Origin: Allomuricauda sp. NBRC 101325
GTDB taxonomy: Bacteria > Bacteroidota > Bacteroidia > Flavobacteriales > Flavobacteriaceae
Length of the DNA: 64,000 nucleotides
Reading direction: 5' to 3'
Assembly: GCF_030268205.1 (NCBI RefSeq)
Contig: NZ_BSQF01000002.1
Coordinates: forward strand, 806,001-870,000
Position numbers and translations under genes: made by a program. Under the pieces are notes generated by a model. The model searched no databases, had not been told where the DNA came from, and was given only the letters and a program-made list of their open reading frames with translations. Shown here piece by piece: positions 1-8,356 of the stretch; the first letter of the stretch is position 1, and the number at the start of each line of letters is the position of its first letter.

Positions 1-1
1 T

Positions 2-280
2 GTGATTCAAGAGACTGCGTTGATTTTTGAAAACGATGCCCAAGATAAATATGATTCAACCATATTGGTCACAGCGCCCTTAACCCTTCGTTTACAGCGT
101 GTAATGGAAAGGGACAAAGTGGAAAAAAAGGCTGTTGTGGACCGCACCAAAAATCAGATGGAAGACGGCGAAAAACTAAAACATGCCGATTACCACATCG
201 AAAACCTTGACTTGGCGAAAACGGAAGCGGCGGTTAAGGTACTACATCTCAAACTTTTAGCGAAGGCTTCTAAATTTTAA
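2..280 (+). CDS. coaE: dephospho-CoA kinase, C-terminal part (cut by window start)
   Basis: Only the last 92 or so codons are inside the window; the frame is already open at base 2, so the true start lies upstream. The visible part matches the end of dephospho-CoA kinase, which phosphorylates dephospho-CoA in the last cytoplasmic step of CoA synthesis: a beta-strand ILVTAP, then the lid-region pattern LRLQRVMERDK, then RTKNQM and a short region containing ADYHIEN, which corresponds to the 'AD.vI.N.G' end of the family. The P-loop is not visible. The histidine kinase gene follows 64 bases downstream on the same strand. Identification rests on the C-terminal motifs only. Confidence 0.82.
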   Translation: MIQETALIFENDAQDKYDSTILVTAPLTLRLQRVMERDKVEKKAVVDRTKNQMEDGEKLKHADYHIENLDLAKTEAAVKVLHLKLLAKASKF

Positions 281-344
281 CATTTTTGTTAAGGTTAGGT
301 TAAACGCTAAAATTGCTAAATGTTAAATTTTTAATTTTACGCTA

Positions 345-1928
345 ATGAACAAGAAGCTATTCGTTCTTCTGGTGGTTCTCATGAGCTTGTCCCTAGTTGG
401 GATCATATTGGTTCAGGTGTATTGGATTAGAACCTCCATCAACGACAAGGAAGAACAATTTTCACGTACGGTTACGGATATACTCGACAAAGTTTCGGAG
501 CGGGTAGAGAAGAGGGAGATGAATGAATATTCCGATCGTTTGGCCATGATGGCGGATAGCATTGGAGAGCCAAAAAGTGCTCAATTCAAAAATTTCATGT
601 TTATGGAAAGAGATCTCGATTCCGATGAGATTCTTTTTTATTCGCATGGGATTCTTGAAGAGGATTACAATATAACATCAACGTTCTTTGATAATACTTT
701 AGGTGCGGAAGACACCACATTGCTCAAAAACTTCACCAGTAGAAGAACCAAACAGGTTTTTAAACGGGAAGGAGGGCTAGATGGACAAAGTTATAGCCTT
801 ACACCCATTGAAAAGGTGACCACTATTGGTAAACTGAGCAGTATAGAACGTGCTGCTTGGGAAGATGTGTTCATGGAACATGCCAAAACACAGCCCATTC
901 ATAAGCGGGTTTCCAAGCAGGAATTGGAATTGTTGTTGAGTCAAGAACTGAGCAACCGTAATATCGATATCGATTACGAATACGGGGTGTACAGCCAAGG
1001 ATATCCTACCAAAATAAGGTCTAGAAAGTTTAAATTTTCCGGGGACAAAATGTATAAAGCACCCATTTTTAGGGATGCTGAAGGAATGACCACTTTTTCG
1101 TTGTTGTTGACTTTTCCGGGAATGAAAAAGTACCTGTTCAGGTCGTTGATGGGTATGGCTTTGTTGTCACTTGTTTTCACATTGGTCATCATTTTGGCGT
1201 ATTCCAGTGCCATTTACCAGTTGATCAAACAAAAGCGAATTTCTGAGATCAAGTCCGACTTCATCAATAATATGACGCATGAGTTCAAAACGCCCATTGC
1301 GACTATAAATTTAGCTGTTGAGGCCATTAAGAACCCAGCAACCATTGATGATAAGGAAAAGGTGTTACGTTATTTGGGAATGATCAGGGATGAGAACAAA
1401 CGGATGCATGCCCAAGTAGAGAATGTACTGCGTATTTCCAAATTGGAGAAAAACCAATTGGATATCACTAAAGATAGGGTGGACATCCACGACATTATTC
1501 AGGATGCCATTACCCATGTGGAATTGATTGTTCAGGACAGGGGTGGTTACGTGAATGCTCATTTGAAGGCGGAACGTTCAGAAGTTTTGGCGAATGATAT
1601 GCACATGACCAATGTGGTCGTGAACATTTTGGACAATGCGGTTAAATATTCGCCCGAAACACCAAAAATTGATGTGTACACCGAAGTGGTGAAAAACAAC
1701 ATCATTATAAAAGTACAGGACCAAGGAGCGGGAATGAGCAAGGCAGTGCTTAAAAAAGTATTTGAGAAGTTTTACCGGGAACATACCGGTGATATACATA
1801 ACGTGAAAGGCCACGGATTGGGATTGGCCTACGTAAAACGAATTATAGATGATCACCAAGGTGAGGTTTATGCAGAAAGTGAAAAAGACAAAGGAAGCAC
1901 CTTCTTCATTAAACTCCCTTTAATTTAA
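345..1928 (+). CDS. membrane sensor histidine kinase
   Basis: Two-component sensor kinase of 527 residues. A first membrane segment lies at about residues 5-27 and a second at about 267-292, enclosing a periplasmic sensor of about 240 residues with no recognisable fold. No clear HAMP domain is seen; the HisKA domain follows the second segment directly, with the phospho-accepting His312 in NNMTHEFKTPIAT. The ATPase domain has the N box NILDNAVKYS, G1 box VQDQGAGMS and G2 box GHGLGLAYVKR. The OmpR-type regulator begins 8 bases after its stop, so the two are co-transcribed and cognate. The arrangement resembles RprX/RprY of Bacteroidota, but the symbol is not assigned. The signal sensed is unknown. 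Confidence 0.93.
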   Translation: MNKKLFVLLVVLMSLSLVGIILVQVYWIRTSINDKEEQFSRTVTDILDKVSERVEKREMNEYSDRLAMMADSIGEPKSAQFKNFMFMERDLDSDEILFYSHGILEEDYNITSTFFDNTLGAEDTTLLKNFTSRRTKQVFKREGGLDGQSYSLTPIEKVTTIGKLSSIERAAWEDVFMEHAKTQPIHKRVSKQELELLLSQELSNRNIDIDYEYGVYSQGYPTKIRSRKFKFSGDKMYKAPIFRDAEGMTTFSLLLTFPGMKKYLFRSLMGMALLSLVFTLVIILAYSSAIYQLIKQKRISEIKSDFINNMTHEFKTPIATINLAVEAIKNPATIDDKEKVLRYLGMIRDENKRMHAQVENVLRISKLEKNQLDITKDRVDIHDIIQDAITHVELIVQDRGGYVNAHLKAERSEVLANDMHMTNVVVNILDNAVKYSPETPKIDVYTEVVKNNIIIKVQDQGAGMSKAVLKKVFEKFYREHTGDIHNVKGHGLGLAYVKRIIDDHQGEVYAESEKDKGSTFFIKLPLI

Positions 1929-1936
1929 AATAGACT

Positions 1937-2650
1937 ATGGAAACAGAAAAAAAGAAGATACTACTCGTAGAAGATGACCCAAATTTCGGAATCGTCCTCA
2001 AAGATTATTTGTCCATGAACGATTTTGAAGTTGTTCTGGCCAAAAATGGAATGGAAGGTTTTGAAAAATTCAAAAAGGACAATTATGACGTCTGTATTTT
2101 GGACGTGATGATGCCTTATAAGGATGGATTTACCTTGGCTAAGGAAATCCGTGAGAAAAACGAGAACATTCCGATTATTTTCTTGACCGCAAAAACCATG
2201 AAAGAGGATGTTCTTAAAGGTTATAAAGCAGGTGCCGATGATTATTTGAACAAGCCTTTTGACTCGGAAGTGCTGTTAATGAAACTTAAAGCAATCATTC
2301 AACGTAAGGCCTCCAGTTCTTTGGCGGACAGCAAGCAGTTTGAGTTCCAAATTGGGAATTTCCACTTGAATTCCAAGTTGCGCTTTCTTAAATATATGGA
2401 AGAAGAGCCCATTAAACTTTCACCAAAAGAGAATGAGCTTTTGAGATTGTTGGCCCTTCATGAAAACGATTTGATGCCACGTGAATTGGCCTTGACCAAA
2501 ATCTGGAGAGACGATAATTACTTCACATCACGTAGTATGGATGTGTATATCGCCAAATTGAGAAAATACCTTAAAAAGGATGATCTGGTAGAAATATTGA
2601 ACATTCACGGAGAAGGATTCAGATTGGTTGTTAAAGCTGAAAACCAGTAA
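1937..2650 (+). CDS. OmpR-family response regulator
   Basis: Partner regulator of the preceding kinase, 237 residues. The N-terminal receiver domain has the acidic pocket VEDD (residues 11-14), the phospho-acceptor Asp56 in CILDVMMP, the switch Thr in FLTAK and Lys106 in NKPF, so it should be phosphorylatable. The C-terminal winged helix (about 135-237) has the OmpR/PhoB pattern LSPKENELLRLL, the recognition-helix segment SRSMDVYIAKLRKYL and the wing HGEGFRL. It probably binds direct repeats as a dimer to control transcription; targets cannot be read here. A strong terminator ends the unit 22 bases downstream. RprY-like proteins are the closest named group. Confidence 0.95.
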   Translation: METEKKKILLVEDDPNFGIVLKDYLSMNDFEVVLAKNGMEGFEKFKKDNYDVCILDVMMPYKDGFTLAKEIREKNENIPIIFLTAKTMKEDVLKGYKAGADDYLNKPFDSEVLLMKLKAIIQRKASSSLADSKQFEFQIGNFHLNSKLRFLKYMEEEPIKLSPKENELLRLLALHENDLMPRELALTKIWRDDNYFTSRSMDVYIAKLRKYLKKDDLVEILNIHGEGFRLVVKAENQ

Positions 2651-2672
2651 AAACTATCAACATCGATATAGG

Positions 2673-2697
2673 AAGCCACCTTTAGGTGGCTTTTTTT
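2673..2697 (+). terminator. rho-independent terminator after the kinase/regulator pair
   Basis: Perfect stem GCCACC (2675-2680) / GGTGGC (2685-2690) with a TTTA loop, extended by A-T pairs and followed by seven T. It closes the histidine kinase/response regulator operon on the plus strand. Confidence 0.92.
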
Positions 2698-2775
2698 ATG
2701 CCAATAGATCACTAGGGTTACCAGGACAATCCAACAAAGGTTAGAAAAGGGATTAGGATGATTGTATTTTCTTGG

Positions 2776-3267
2776 CTAAAGCTGCTTTAGGACTTCAGAA
2801 ACGATTTTCTTTGGGGTTTGGTCAATTGAGACAGTGATTTCTCGAGATGGCGGTTCTAAAGTTTCAAATTGTGATTGTAATAGCTCGATGGGCATAAAAT
2901 GACCCTTGCGTTGCTCCAATCTTGCTTTTATCAGCTCAAAGGAACCTTTGAGGTATACGAATGCAATGCTATCTCCCATTCCTGCACGTAATAGACTTCT
3001 GTAATTCTTTTTAAGGGCAGAACAGGCAATTATGGCCCCATTTTCTCGATGCGCAACACAAAGTTGATTTAAGGTAATCAACCAATCTTTGCGGTCTTCG
3101 TCATTCAAGGGAGTGCCGGATTTCATTTTTTGGACATTGGATTCAGGGTGGAAATCGTCCCCATCAAAAAAAGGGCGGTCCAGTTTTTTTGACAAAAGTT
3201 GCCCAATGGCCGTTTTGCCGCAGCCACTCACTCCCATGACCACAAGAACGGTCTTTTTATGAGGCAT
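2776..3267 (-). CDS. gntK: gluconokinase (GntK type)
   Basis: Small P-loop kinase of 163 residues, the usual length for GntK, which phosphorylates D-gluconate to 6-phosphogluconate in the cytoplasm. The Walker A motif GVSGCGKT is at residues 12-19, followed by the family signatures FFDGDDFHPESN and KMKSGTPLNDEDR, CSALKKNYR and the region RKGHFMP. Its ATG shares one base with the stop codon of miaA (TAATG), so it is translationally coupled as the last gene of the long minus-strand run. The gluconate permease homologue of this window (19.8-21.1 kb) is 17 kb away and in a different context. Confidence 0.93.
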   Translation of the reverse strand: MPHKKTVLVVMGVSGCGKTAIGQLLSKKLDRPFFDGDDFHPESNVQKMKSGTPLNDEDRKDWLITLNQLCVAHRENGAIIACSALKKNYRSLLRAGMGDSIAFVYLKGSFELIKARLEQRKGHFMPIELLQSQFETLEPPSREITVSIDQTPKKIVSEVLKQL

Positions 3268-4181
3268 TAAATTTTGTTTAGTCGGTCGTTAATTTTAGCA
3301 ATAATTTGATCCTTGTTTTCGTCAAAGTCCACCCAAAGGATATTTTTATTTTTGCGCAACCAGGTCAACTGGCGTTTGGCAAATCGTCGGGTGTTCTTTT
3401 TTATTTCCGAAACTGCAGATTCCAAAGTAGATTGCCCGTCAAGATATTCAAAAAGTTCTTTGTAACCAACAGTTTGAAGTGCATTCAGTTGTTTGTATGG
3501 ATGGAGGTTTTTGACTTCATCCAGTAAACCTTGCTCCATCATTAGGTCCACACGTTGGTTAATGCGCGCATAAATAATTTCCCTGGGTGCATTGATGCCA
3601 ATGTATAAAGACTTGAAAGGTCTTGCTGTTTTTCCTTTGTTCAGAAAAGAGGAATAAGGTTGATCTGAGGCAATACAAACTTCCAAAGCTCGTATAATTC
3701 GGTGTGGATTTTCCACATCGACAACTTTGTAATAATCCGGATCTCTTTGTTTTAGCTCTTTCTGCAAACTTTTCAACCCTTCATGATCTAATTGCTCATT
3801 TAGGGTTTTCCTGATATTTGGATCTACATCGGGGAATTTATCGAGACCATTGATAACGGCATCCACATAAAGTCCACTTCCACCGACTAGTACCACATAA
3901 TTATGTTCCAGAAATAATTGATCTAATAGCATCAAGGTATCCCGTTCAAAATCCCCAACAGAATAGGGTTCGTGAATACTTTTATGCTGAATAAAATGAT
4001 GTTTGGCCTGTTCAAGTTCTTCTTTGGATGGTACGGCTGTGCCAATTTCCATTTCTTGGAAGAATTGCCTTGAATCTGCGGAGATGACCTCTGTTTGAAA
4101 ATGTTGGGCAAGGTAAATGCCCAAGGCTGTTTTTCCAATAGCCGTAGGTCCTACCACGGCCAATACTACGGGTTTACTCAT
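3267..4181 (-). CDS. miaA: tRNA dimethylallyltransferase
   Basis: MiaA transfers a dimethylallyl group to N6 of A37 in tRNAs that read codons beginning with U. At 304 residues it has normal length. Visible motifs are the P-loop GPTAIGKT (11-18), the ADSRQFF substrate motif, GTAVPS, the GGSGLYVDAV strand-loop, and QTVGYKELFEYLDG near the end. The start codon overlaps the stop of the ion-channel gene by four bases (ATGA) and its stop overlaps the gntK start by one base, so the three genes are tightly coupled. Confidence 0.96.
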   Translation of the reverse strand: MSKPVVLAVVGPTAIGKTALGIYLAQHFQTEVISADSRQFFQEMEIGTAVPSKEELEQAKHHFIQHKSIHEPYSVGDFERDTLMLLDQLFLEHNYVVLVGGSGLYVDAVINGLDKFPDVDPNIRKTLNEQLDHEGLKSLQKELKQRDPDYYKVVDVENPHRIIRALEVCIASDQPYSSFLNKGKTARPFKSLYIGINAPREIIYARINQRVDLMMEQGLLDEVKNLHPYKQLNALQTVGYKELFEYLDGQSTLESAVSEIKKNTRRFAKRQLTWLRKNKNILWVDFDENKDQIIAKINDRLNKI

Positions 4182-5032
4182 AATACGTGTCCGCAGTTAA
4201 AACAATGGGAAGCATCATCTCTATGGCCTTCAATTCCACAACTTGGGCACGCTTGAGTGTTGACGTGTACGTAGTGGGTGTCATCTTCAACCTCTTCTTC
4301 AGTTGTATTTCTGCTCTTGGCAAACTCTGCAGATACTATGCCTGTTGGAACAGCGATGATCCCATATCCCAAGATCATGATTACCGTGGCCAAAAACTGT
4401 CCCAAATTCGATTGGGGAGCAATATCTCCATAGCCCACTGTGGTCAAAGTTACAATGGTCCAATAAATACTTCGTGGTATACTAGTGAAACCTGCGTCAT
4501 CCCCTTCTACAATGTACATTAATGTGCCTAGAATAACTGAAAGTATAAGAACCACATAGATAAAAACTGCAATCTTGGTCTTGCTAGCTTTTAGAGCGGA
4601 TTGCAATTGCGAAGCTTCTCCAATAAACTTTACCAATTTTAAAATTCGAAAAATTCGAAGCAGGCGAAATGCCCTAACGGCCAACAATACCTGCGAACCT
4701 GCCAAAATGTAGGAAAGGTAAAGTGGAATTGTGGACAGGAAATCTATAATGCCATAAAAACTGAATACGTACCGCAATGGCTTTTTTATACTGATGAGTC
4801 TTGCGATATATTCCAGCGTAAAGAAGATGGTAATGGTCCATTCCAACGTCAATAATATGCCATGATACTTTGCATCAAAATCATCTATACTCTCCAGCAT
4901 TACCAATACCACACTAAATATGATAAGGAAGAAAAGAATGATGTCGAACAATTTACCAGCAGGAGTGTCCGCTTCATAAATTACTTCATGAAGTGTGTTT
5001 TTCCATTTTGGCATTGCATTGTTCGGTTTCAA
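4178..5032 (-). CDS. voltage-gated-type potassium channel with C-terminal zinc ribbon
   Basis: Ion transporter family protein of 284 residues: six membrane segments, an S4-like helix rich in arginine (AVRAFRLLRIFRILKLVKF), then the pore loop with the selectivity filter TLTTVGYGD, and a last membrane helix. It should form a tetrameric K+ channel in the inner membrane. After the last helix there is a short cytoplasmic tail ending in two cysteine pairs, CPSC about 15 residues before CFNC, typical of a small zinc ribbon; this is an uncommon ending for the family. The gene lies four bases after the exonuclease gene and overlaps miaA by four. Confidence 0.9.
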   Translation of the reverse strand: MKPNNAMPKWKNTLHEVIYEADTPAGKLFDIILFFLIIFSVVLVMLESIDDFDAKYHGILLTLEWTITIFFTLEYIARLISIKKPLRYVFSFYGIIDFLSTIPLYLSYILAGSQVLLAVRAFRLLRIFRILKLVKFIGEASQLQSALKASKTKIAVFIYVVLILSVILGTLMYIVEGDDAGFTSIPRSIYWTIVTLTTVGYGDIAPQSNLGQFLATVIMILGYGIIAVPTGIVSAEFAKSRNTTEEEVEDDTHYVHVNTQACPSCGIEGHRDDASHCFNCGHVL

Positions 5033-5035
5033 GGT

Positions 5036-6361
5036 CTAGTTGGTTAGAGGAATACTTTTGAGTCGATTGTTTTTTCTCAAATAGGATTCAATAATGAATT
5101 TTGTGTTCTCATCACCCTGCATAGGGGTCATTATTGATTCTAAGATATGAATATTATTGATTTGATGGTTGAGTTCTACAAATCCAAACCCTTGAAGCTG
5201 ACCATTCTTGATCAATATAAAACTGCGTTCTCCCGTTTCGCGCCCTTGATCCAATAGGGCTATATTTTTACCTTCTAAACTGTATTTTTCAAAGGCAGTA
5301 TTTACTTTTTCATTACAAATTTCGATGGCGCCACTTTCTTCAATACATTCCTTTTTTGTGTCAAAGGAGCAAGAGCATAATTCGAATTCTGAAGTGATCT
5401 TATTTAAAAAATTATGGGCAGAGGAAGGACTGCTGAATCCCATCTTGTTTTCGCTTAGTTCCTTGTCATTTTTGATTTTTAAAACAATGTGCGCACTTCC
5501 GTTCAAACTAAAGTCGATAGTGTGGCTGAACAGTTTTTTCTTGGGGACATTGTTGAGTTTTGGCCTGTTCCGCTTTTGCTCTTGGTATTCTTTTAATATG
5601 GCCAACAATTCGCTCCCTGTGGCTTCATAACTAACCCTTTTGGTTATTTTTTGAAGTTTTCTGGCCTGATTGCTCACTGTGGTAAAATGTTGGTTCACCC
5701 GTTTTTTGATGTCCTTTGATTTCCCAATAAAAATGATTTCCCCATCCTTGTCGTGCAAGTAATAAACACCTGTGGAAGAGGGTAGACTGGTTACCATATC
5801 CAATTGGGTGGGGGAGAGTTCTCCATGGGTTTCTTCCCGGATCACTTCGGTCATGATTTTTTTGTCGGAATCCTTGGCCAGTAATAGTTTGAACAACTTT
5901 AATGTGGCCAACGCGTCACCATTGGCGCGATGTCTGTCACTCATAGGAATGCCCAAAGACCTGGCCAATTTTCCAAGGCTATGCGATTCTGCATCTGGAA
6001 TCAATTGTTTGGATAGATCTACGGTGCATAGTGTCTTGCGTTGAAAATCGTACCCCAATCTCCTGAATTCGGTTCGTAAAATGCGGTAATCAAATTGAGC
6101 ATTGTGGGCCACCAGAACCGTTCCCTCAGTAATTTCCACGATACGTTTGGCCACCTCGTGAAATTTTGGAGCGGAACGCAGCATAGTATTGTTGATACCC
6201 GTGAGTTTTGCGACGAAAGGTTGGATTTCACGTTCAGGGTTGATCAAACAGATAAATTGATCAACTACTTTATGGCCATCAAATTTATGGATGGCGATTT
6301 CCATGATGCCTTCTTCATTGTATTTTCCTCCCGTGCTTTCGATATCGAGTATGGCGTACAT
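5036..6361 (-). CDS. DEDDh exonuclease fused to GIY-YIG endonuclease domain
   Basis: Two nuclease domains in one protein of 441 residues. The first 165 residues are a DnaQ/PolIII-epsilon type 3'-5' exonuclease: DIE (Asp6, Glu8) in Exo I, HNAQFD (Asp91) in Exo II, and HRANGDA (His144, Asp149) in Exo III, a complete DEDDh set. From about residue 193 there is a GIY-YIG domain as in UvrC/Cho (GVY at 198-200, FIG at 211-213, KDIKKRVNQHF). The last 150 residues are of unknown fold. The architecture is known from other bacteria and suggests DNA repair or clean-up of branched or damaged ends. It sits between yggS and the channel gene with gaps of 12 and 3 bases. Confidence 0.9.
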   Translation of the reverse strand: MYAILDIESTGGKYNEEGIMEIAIHKFDGHKVVDQFICLINPEREIQPFVAKLTGINNTMLRSAPKFHEVAKRIVEITEGTVLVAHNAQFDYRILRTEFRRLGYDFQRKTLCTVDLSKQLIPDAESHSLGKLARSLGIPMSDRHRANGDALATLKLFKLLLAKDSDKKIMTEVIREETHGELSPTQLDMVTSLPSSTGVYYLHDKDGEIIFIGKSKDIKKRVNQHFTTVSNQARKLQKITKRVSYEATGSELLAILKEYQEQKRNRPKLNNVPKKKLFSHTIDFSLNGSAHIVLKIKNDKELSENKMGFSSPSSAHNFLNKITSEFELCSCSFDTKKECIEESGAIEICNEKVNTAFEKYSLEGKNIALLDQGRETGERSFILIKNGQLQGFGFVELNHQINNIHILESIMTPMQGDENTKFIIESYLRKNNRLKSIPLTN

Positions 6362-6373
6362 GAAAATGTCGTT

Positions 6374-7033
6374 TTATGAGTAATTTCTAGCCCCAAAGAT
6401 ACTACTTCCAATACGTACCATGGTGCTACCTTCTGTAATGGCAATGTTATAATCGCCGCTCATTCCCATGGATAGGATGGAAATTTCAGGTATTTCACTC
6501 TTTAGCGAATCGAAAATGGATTTTAATTGGGCAAATTCTTTGTGGATTTGGGTTTCATCAGTAGTGAAAGTCGCCATGCCCATCAATCCAACAATTTTGA
6601 TGTTCTTCATGGCTTTGAACGCTTCGGAATTGATAAGTTCGTTCAATTCGGATTGATTAAGACCAAACTTGGTGTCTTCCTCAGCAATATGCATTTGAAG
6701 CAAACATGAAATAACCCGATCTTGCTTTTGGGCCTGTTTGTCTATTTCGCTGAGCAGCTTTAAACTGTCCACCCCATGAATCAAGGACACAAATTCGGCC
6801 ATGTATTTGACTTTGTTGCGTTGTAGATGTCCAATCATATGCCATTCAATATCCTTGGGCAACACTTCCCATTTGGCAACCATTTCTTGCACCTTATTCT
6901 CTCCAAAAACACGTTGACCAGCCTCATATGCCTCCAGAATAGCTTCGTTAGGCTTTGTTTTGGAAACGGCGACCAAGGTTACTCCTTTAGGAAGTTCGGA
7001 TTGAATTTCAAGTAGATTATCTTTTATCGACAT
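6374..7033 (-). CDS. YggS/PROSC-family PLP-binding protein
   Basis: Pyridoxal-phosphate homeostasis protein, 219 residues from the chosen start. The fold is an alanine-racemase-like barrel; Lys25 in VAVSKTKPN binds PLP. Other signatures are FGENKVQE, WHMIGHLQRNK and the C-terminal LSMGMSGDYNIAI region, followed by VRIGSSIFG. The start at 7033 (MSIKDNL) is preferred over an in-frame ATG at 7057 because the family begins with a short helix just before the first strand and the extra residues (MRKGNNNF) look like leader. It buffers cytoplasmic PLP and affects amino acid pools. It is followed by the exonuclease gene after 12 bases. Confidence 0.94.
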   Translation of the reverse strand: MSIKDNLLEIQSELPKGVTLVAVSKTKPNEAILEAYEAGQRVFGENKVQEMVAKWEVLPKDIEWHMIGHLQRNKVKYMAEFVSLIHGVDSLKLLSEIDKQAQKQDRVISCLLQMHIAEEDTKFGLNQSELNELINSEAFKAMKNIKIVGLMGMATFTTDETQIHKEFAQLKSIFDSLKSEIPEISILSMGMSGDYNIAITEGSTMVRIGSSIFGARNYS

Positions 7034-7080
7034 AAAATTATTATTGCCTTTCCGCACTGTTTGCGGAATCTATTTATTTA

Positions 7081-7112
7081 TGGGTTCCCGCCTTCACAGG
7101 AATGACATTTGA
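7081..7112. repeat. dispersed intergenic REP-like element, short copy
   Basis: The gap between DUF1015 and yggS contains GGTTCCCGCCTTCACAGG followed by AATGACATTT, an imperfect TTCC...GGAA palindrome. It belongs to the same style of intergenic element (a GGAATGACA or GGATGACAT end) seen at 9.3, 14.6-14.8, 16.8-17.3 and 24.5 kb. Confidence 0.55.
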
Positions 7113-7114
7113 TA

Positions 7115-8350
7115 TTATAATTCGTAAATAGCCAAACCGCTGCGTAGCTTAGGTTCAATATACGTGCTTTTTGGGGGCATTACCAAACCTGCATCGGCAA
7201 TCGCTTTGATTTCTTCAACAGTGGTCGGAACCAAACTAAAACCAACAGCGAATTTGCCTTTATCCACATCCTCTTTCATTTTTATGAGATTGTGTTTGCC
7301 ATAGCCGTATGAAATTCGCTTGTCGTTCCTCAAGTCTTTAATGCCCAAAATCGGCTCTAGAATGGTTTTGAACAAAATCTGGGTGTCCAAGGCACTCAAG
7401 GCATCAGTAAATTGGTAATTGGTTTTGCGAAGATGTAATTTGTAGAATTCATCTTTCAGGTACATGCAAAACTCATGCTTTTGGGTAGGCCTGCACAAAC
7501 CACTAGTTTCCTTTTCGATTATAAAGTATTCGTCCAGCTGGATCAAGAACTCCTTTTTAGAAAACCCATTTAAATCCTTTACCATTCGGTTGAACTCAAA
7601 GATCCGCATTTGGGATTCTGGAATGAGGTAGGCCATAAAATAATTGTAAGGTTCCTGTCCATTGTGGGATGGGTTTTCGCTTTCCAAATGCTTGGCCAAA
7701 AGGTCGGATGAGGCACTTCTGTGGTGTCCATCTGCTATATAAAGTGAGTCCATTTGGGCAAAGGCTTTTTCCAGTTTTTCAATGCCTTCGGGATATGAAA
7801 TTTTCCAAAGTTTATGGTTTACCCGATCCACTGTGGTAAAATCGTATTCAGGCACTCGTTGGGTTTTCCGCTGAAAAATGGCATTTACCTCGTCATTATC
7901 AGCATAGGTCATCAGAACAGGCTCTGCATTAAAACCCACAGCATCCAAATAATCGGCGAACAGTTCTTCGCGCTGTTGAAGGGTATCTTCGTGTTTTTTT
8001 ATGACGTCGTTGCGATAATCTTCCACACTGCAGGCGCAAAAAAATCCAAGACTTTTAAAATCTTCCTTTTCGATTTGGTAGAGATAAAAGCTGGGTGCAT
8101 CATCTTTTTGAAAGATATTTTCCTCCAAAAATTCCAAATAACGGTTGCGCACCAAATGAAATCGTTCTTCCCCGGTAATGTGCTTTTCGAACTTGAACCC
8201 AGGGTTGATGATGTGCAAAAAGGAAAATGGATTGTATTTCAAAACAGCTTGGAGCTCATCTTTGGAATACTCTTCGTAGGATCTAGAGGCTACATAAAAG
8301 GCTTTGTCCTTTGTAGGGCGAATGGCCTTGAAAGGTTTTACTGTTGCCAT
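7115..8350 (-). CDS. DUF1015 family protein
   Basis: Conserved protein of 411 residues that begins MATVKPFKAIRPTKDKA and contains the DUF1015 signatures SFLHIINP near residue 45, YIADGHHR around 205-215 and the C-terminal AGLVMPPKSTYIEPKLRSGL. The function is not firmly known; in many Bacteroidota the family is found beside serine biosynthesis genes (serA, serC), which are not in this window. It is soluble with no signal peptide. The 3-hydroxybutyryl-CoA dehydrogenase gene ends 6 bases upstream, so they form one unit; a REP-like element separates it from yggS. Confidence 0.9.
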   Translation of the reverse strand: MATVKPFKAIRPTKDKAFYVASRSYEEYSKDELQAVLKYNPFSFLHIINPGFKFEKHITGEERFHLVRNRYLEFLEENIFQKDDAPSFYLYQIEKEDFKSLGFFCACSVEDYRNDVIKKHEDTLQQREELFADYLDAVGFNAEPVLMTYADNDEVNAIFQRKTQRVPEYDFTTVDRVNHKLWKISYPEGIEKLEKAFAQMDSLYIADGHHRSASSDLLAKHLESENPSHNGQEPYNYFMAYLIPESQMRIFEFNRMVKDLNGFSKKEFLIQLDEYFIIEKETSGLCRPTQKHEFCMYLKDEFYKLHLRKTNYQFTDALSALDTQILFKTILEPILGIKDLRNDKRISYGYGKHNLIKMKEDVDKGKFAVGFSLVPTTVEEIKAIADAGLVMPPKSTYIEPKLRSGLAIYEL

Positions 8351-8356
8351 GAGGTT

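Noticed and set aside
2776..3267. Gluconokinase as partner of the GntP permease
   Set aside because: They are 17 kb apart in unrelated operons, and the permease sits with a dipeptidase and RidA instead.
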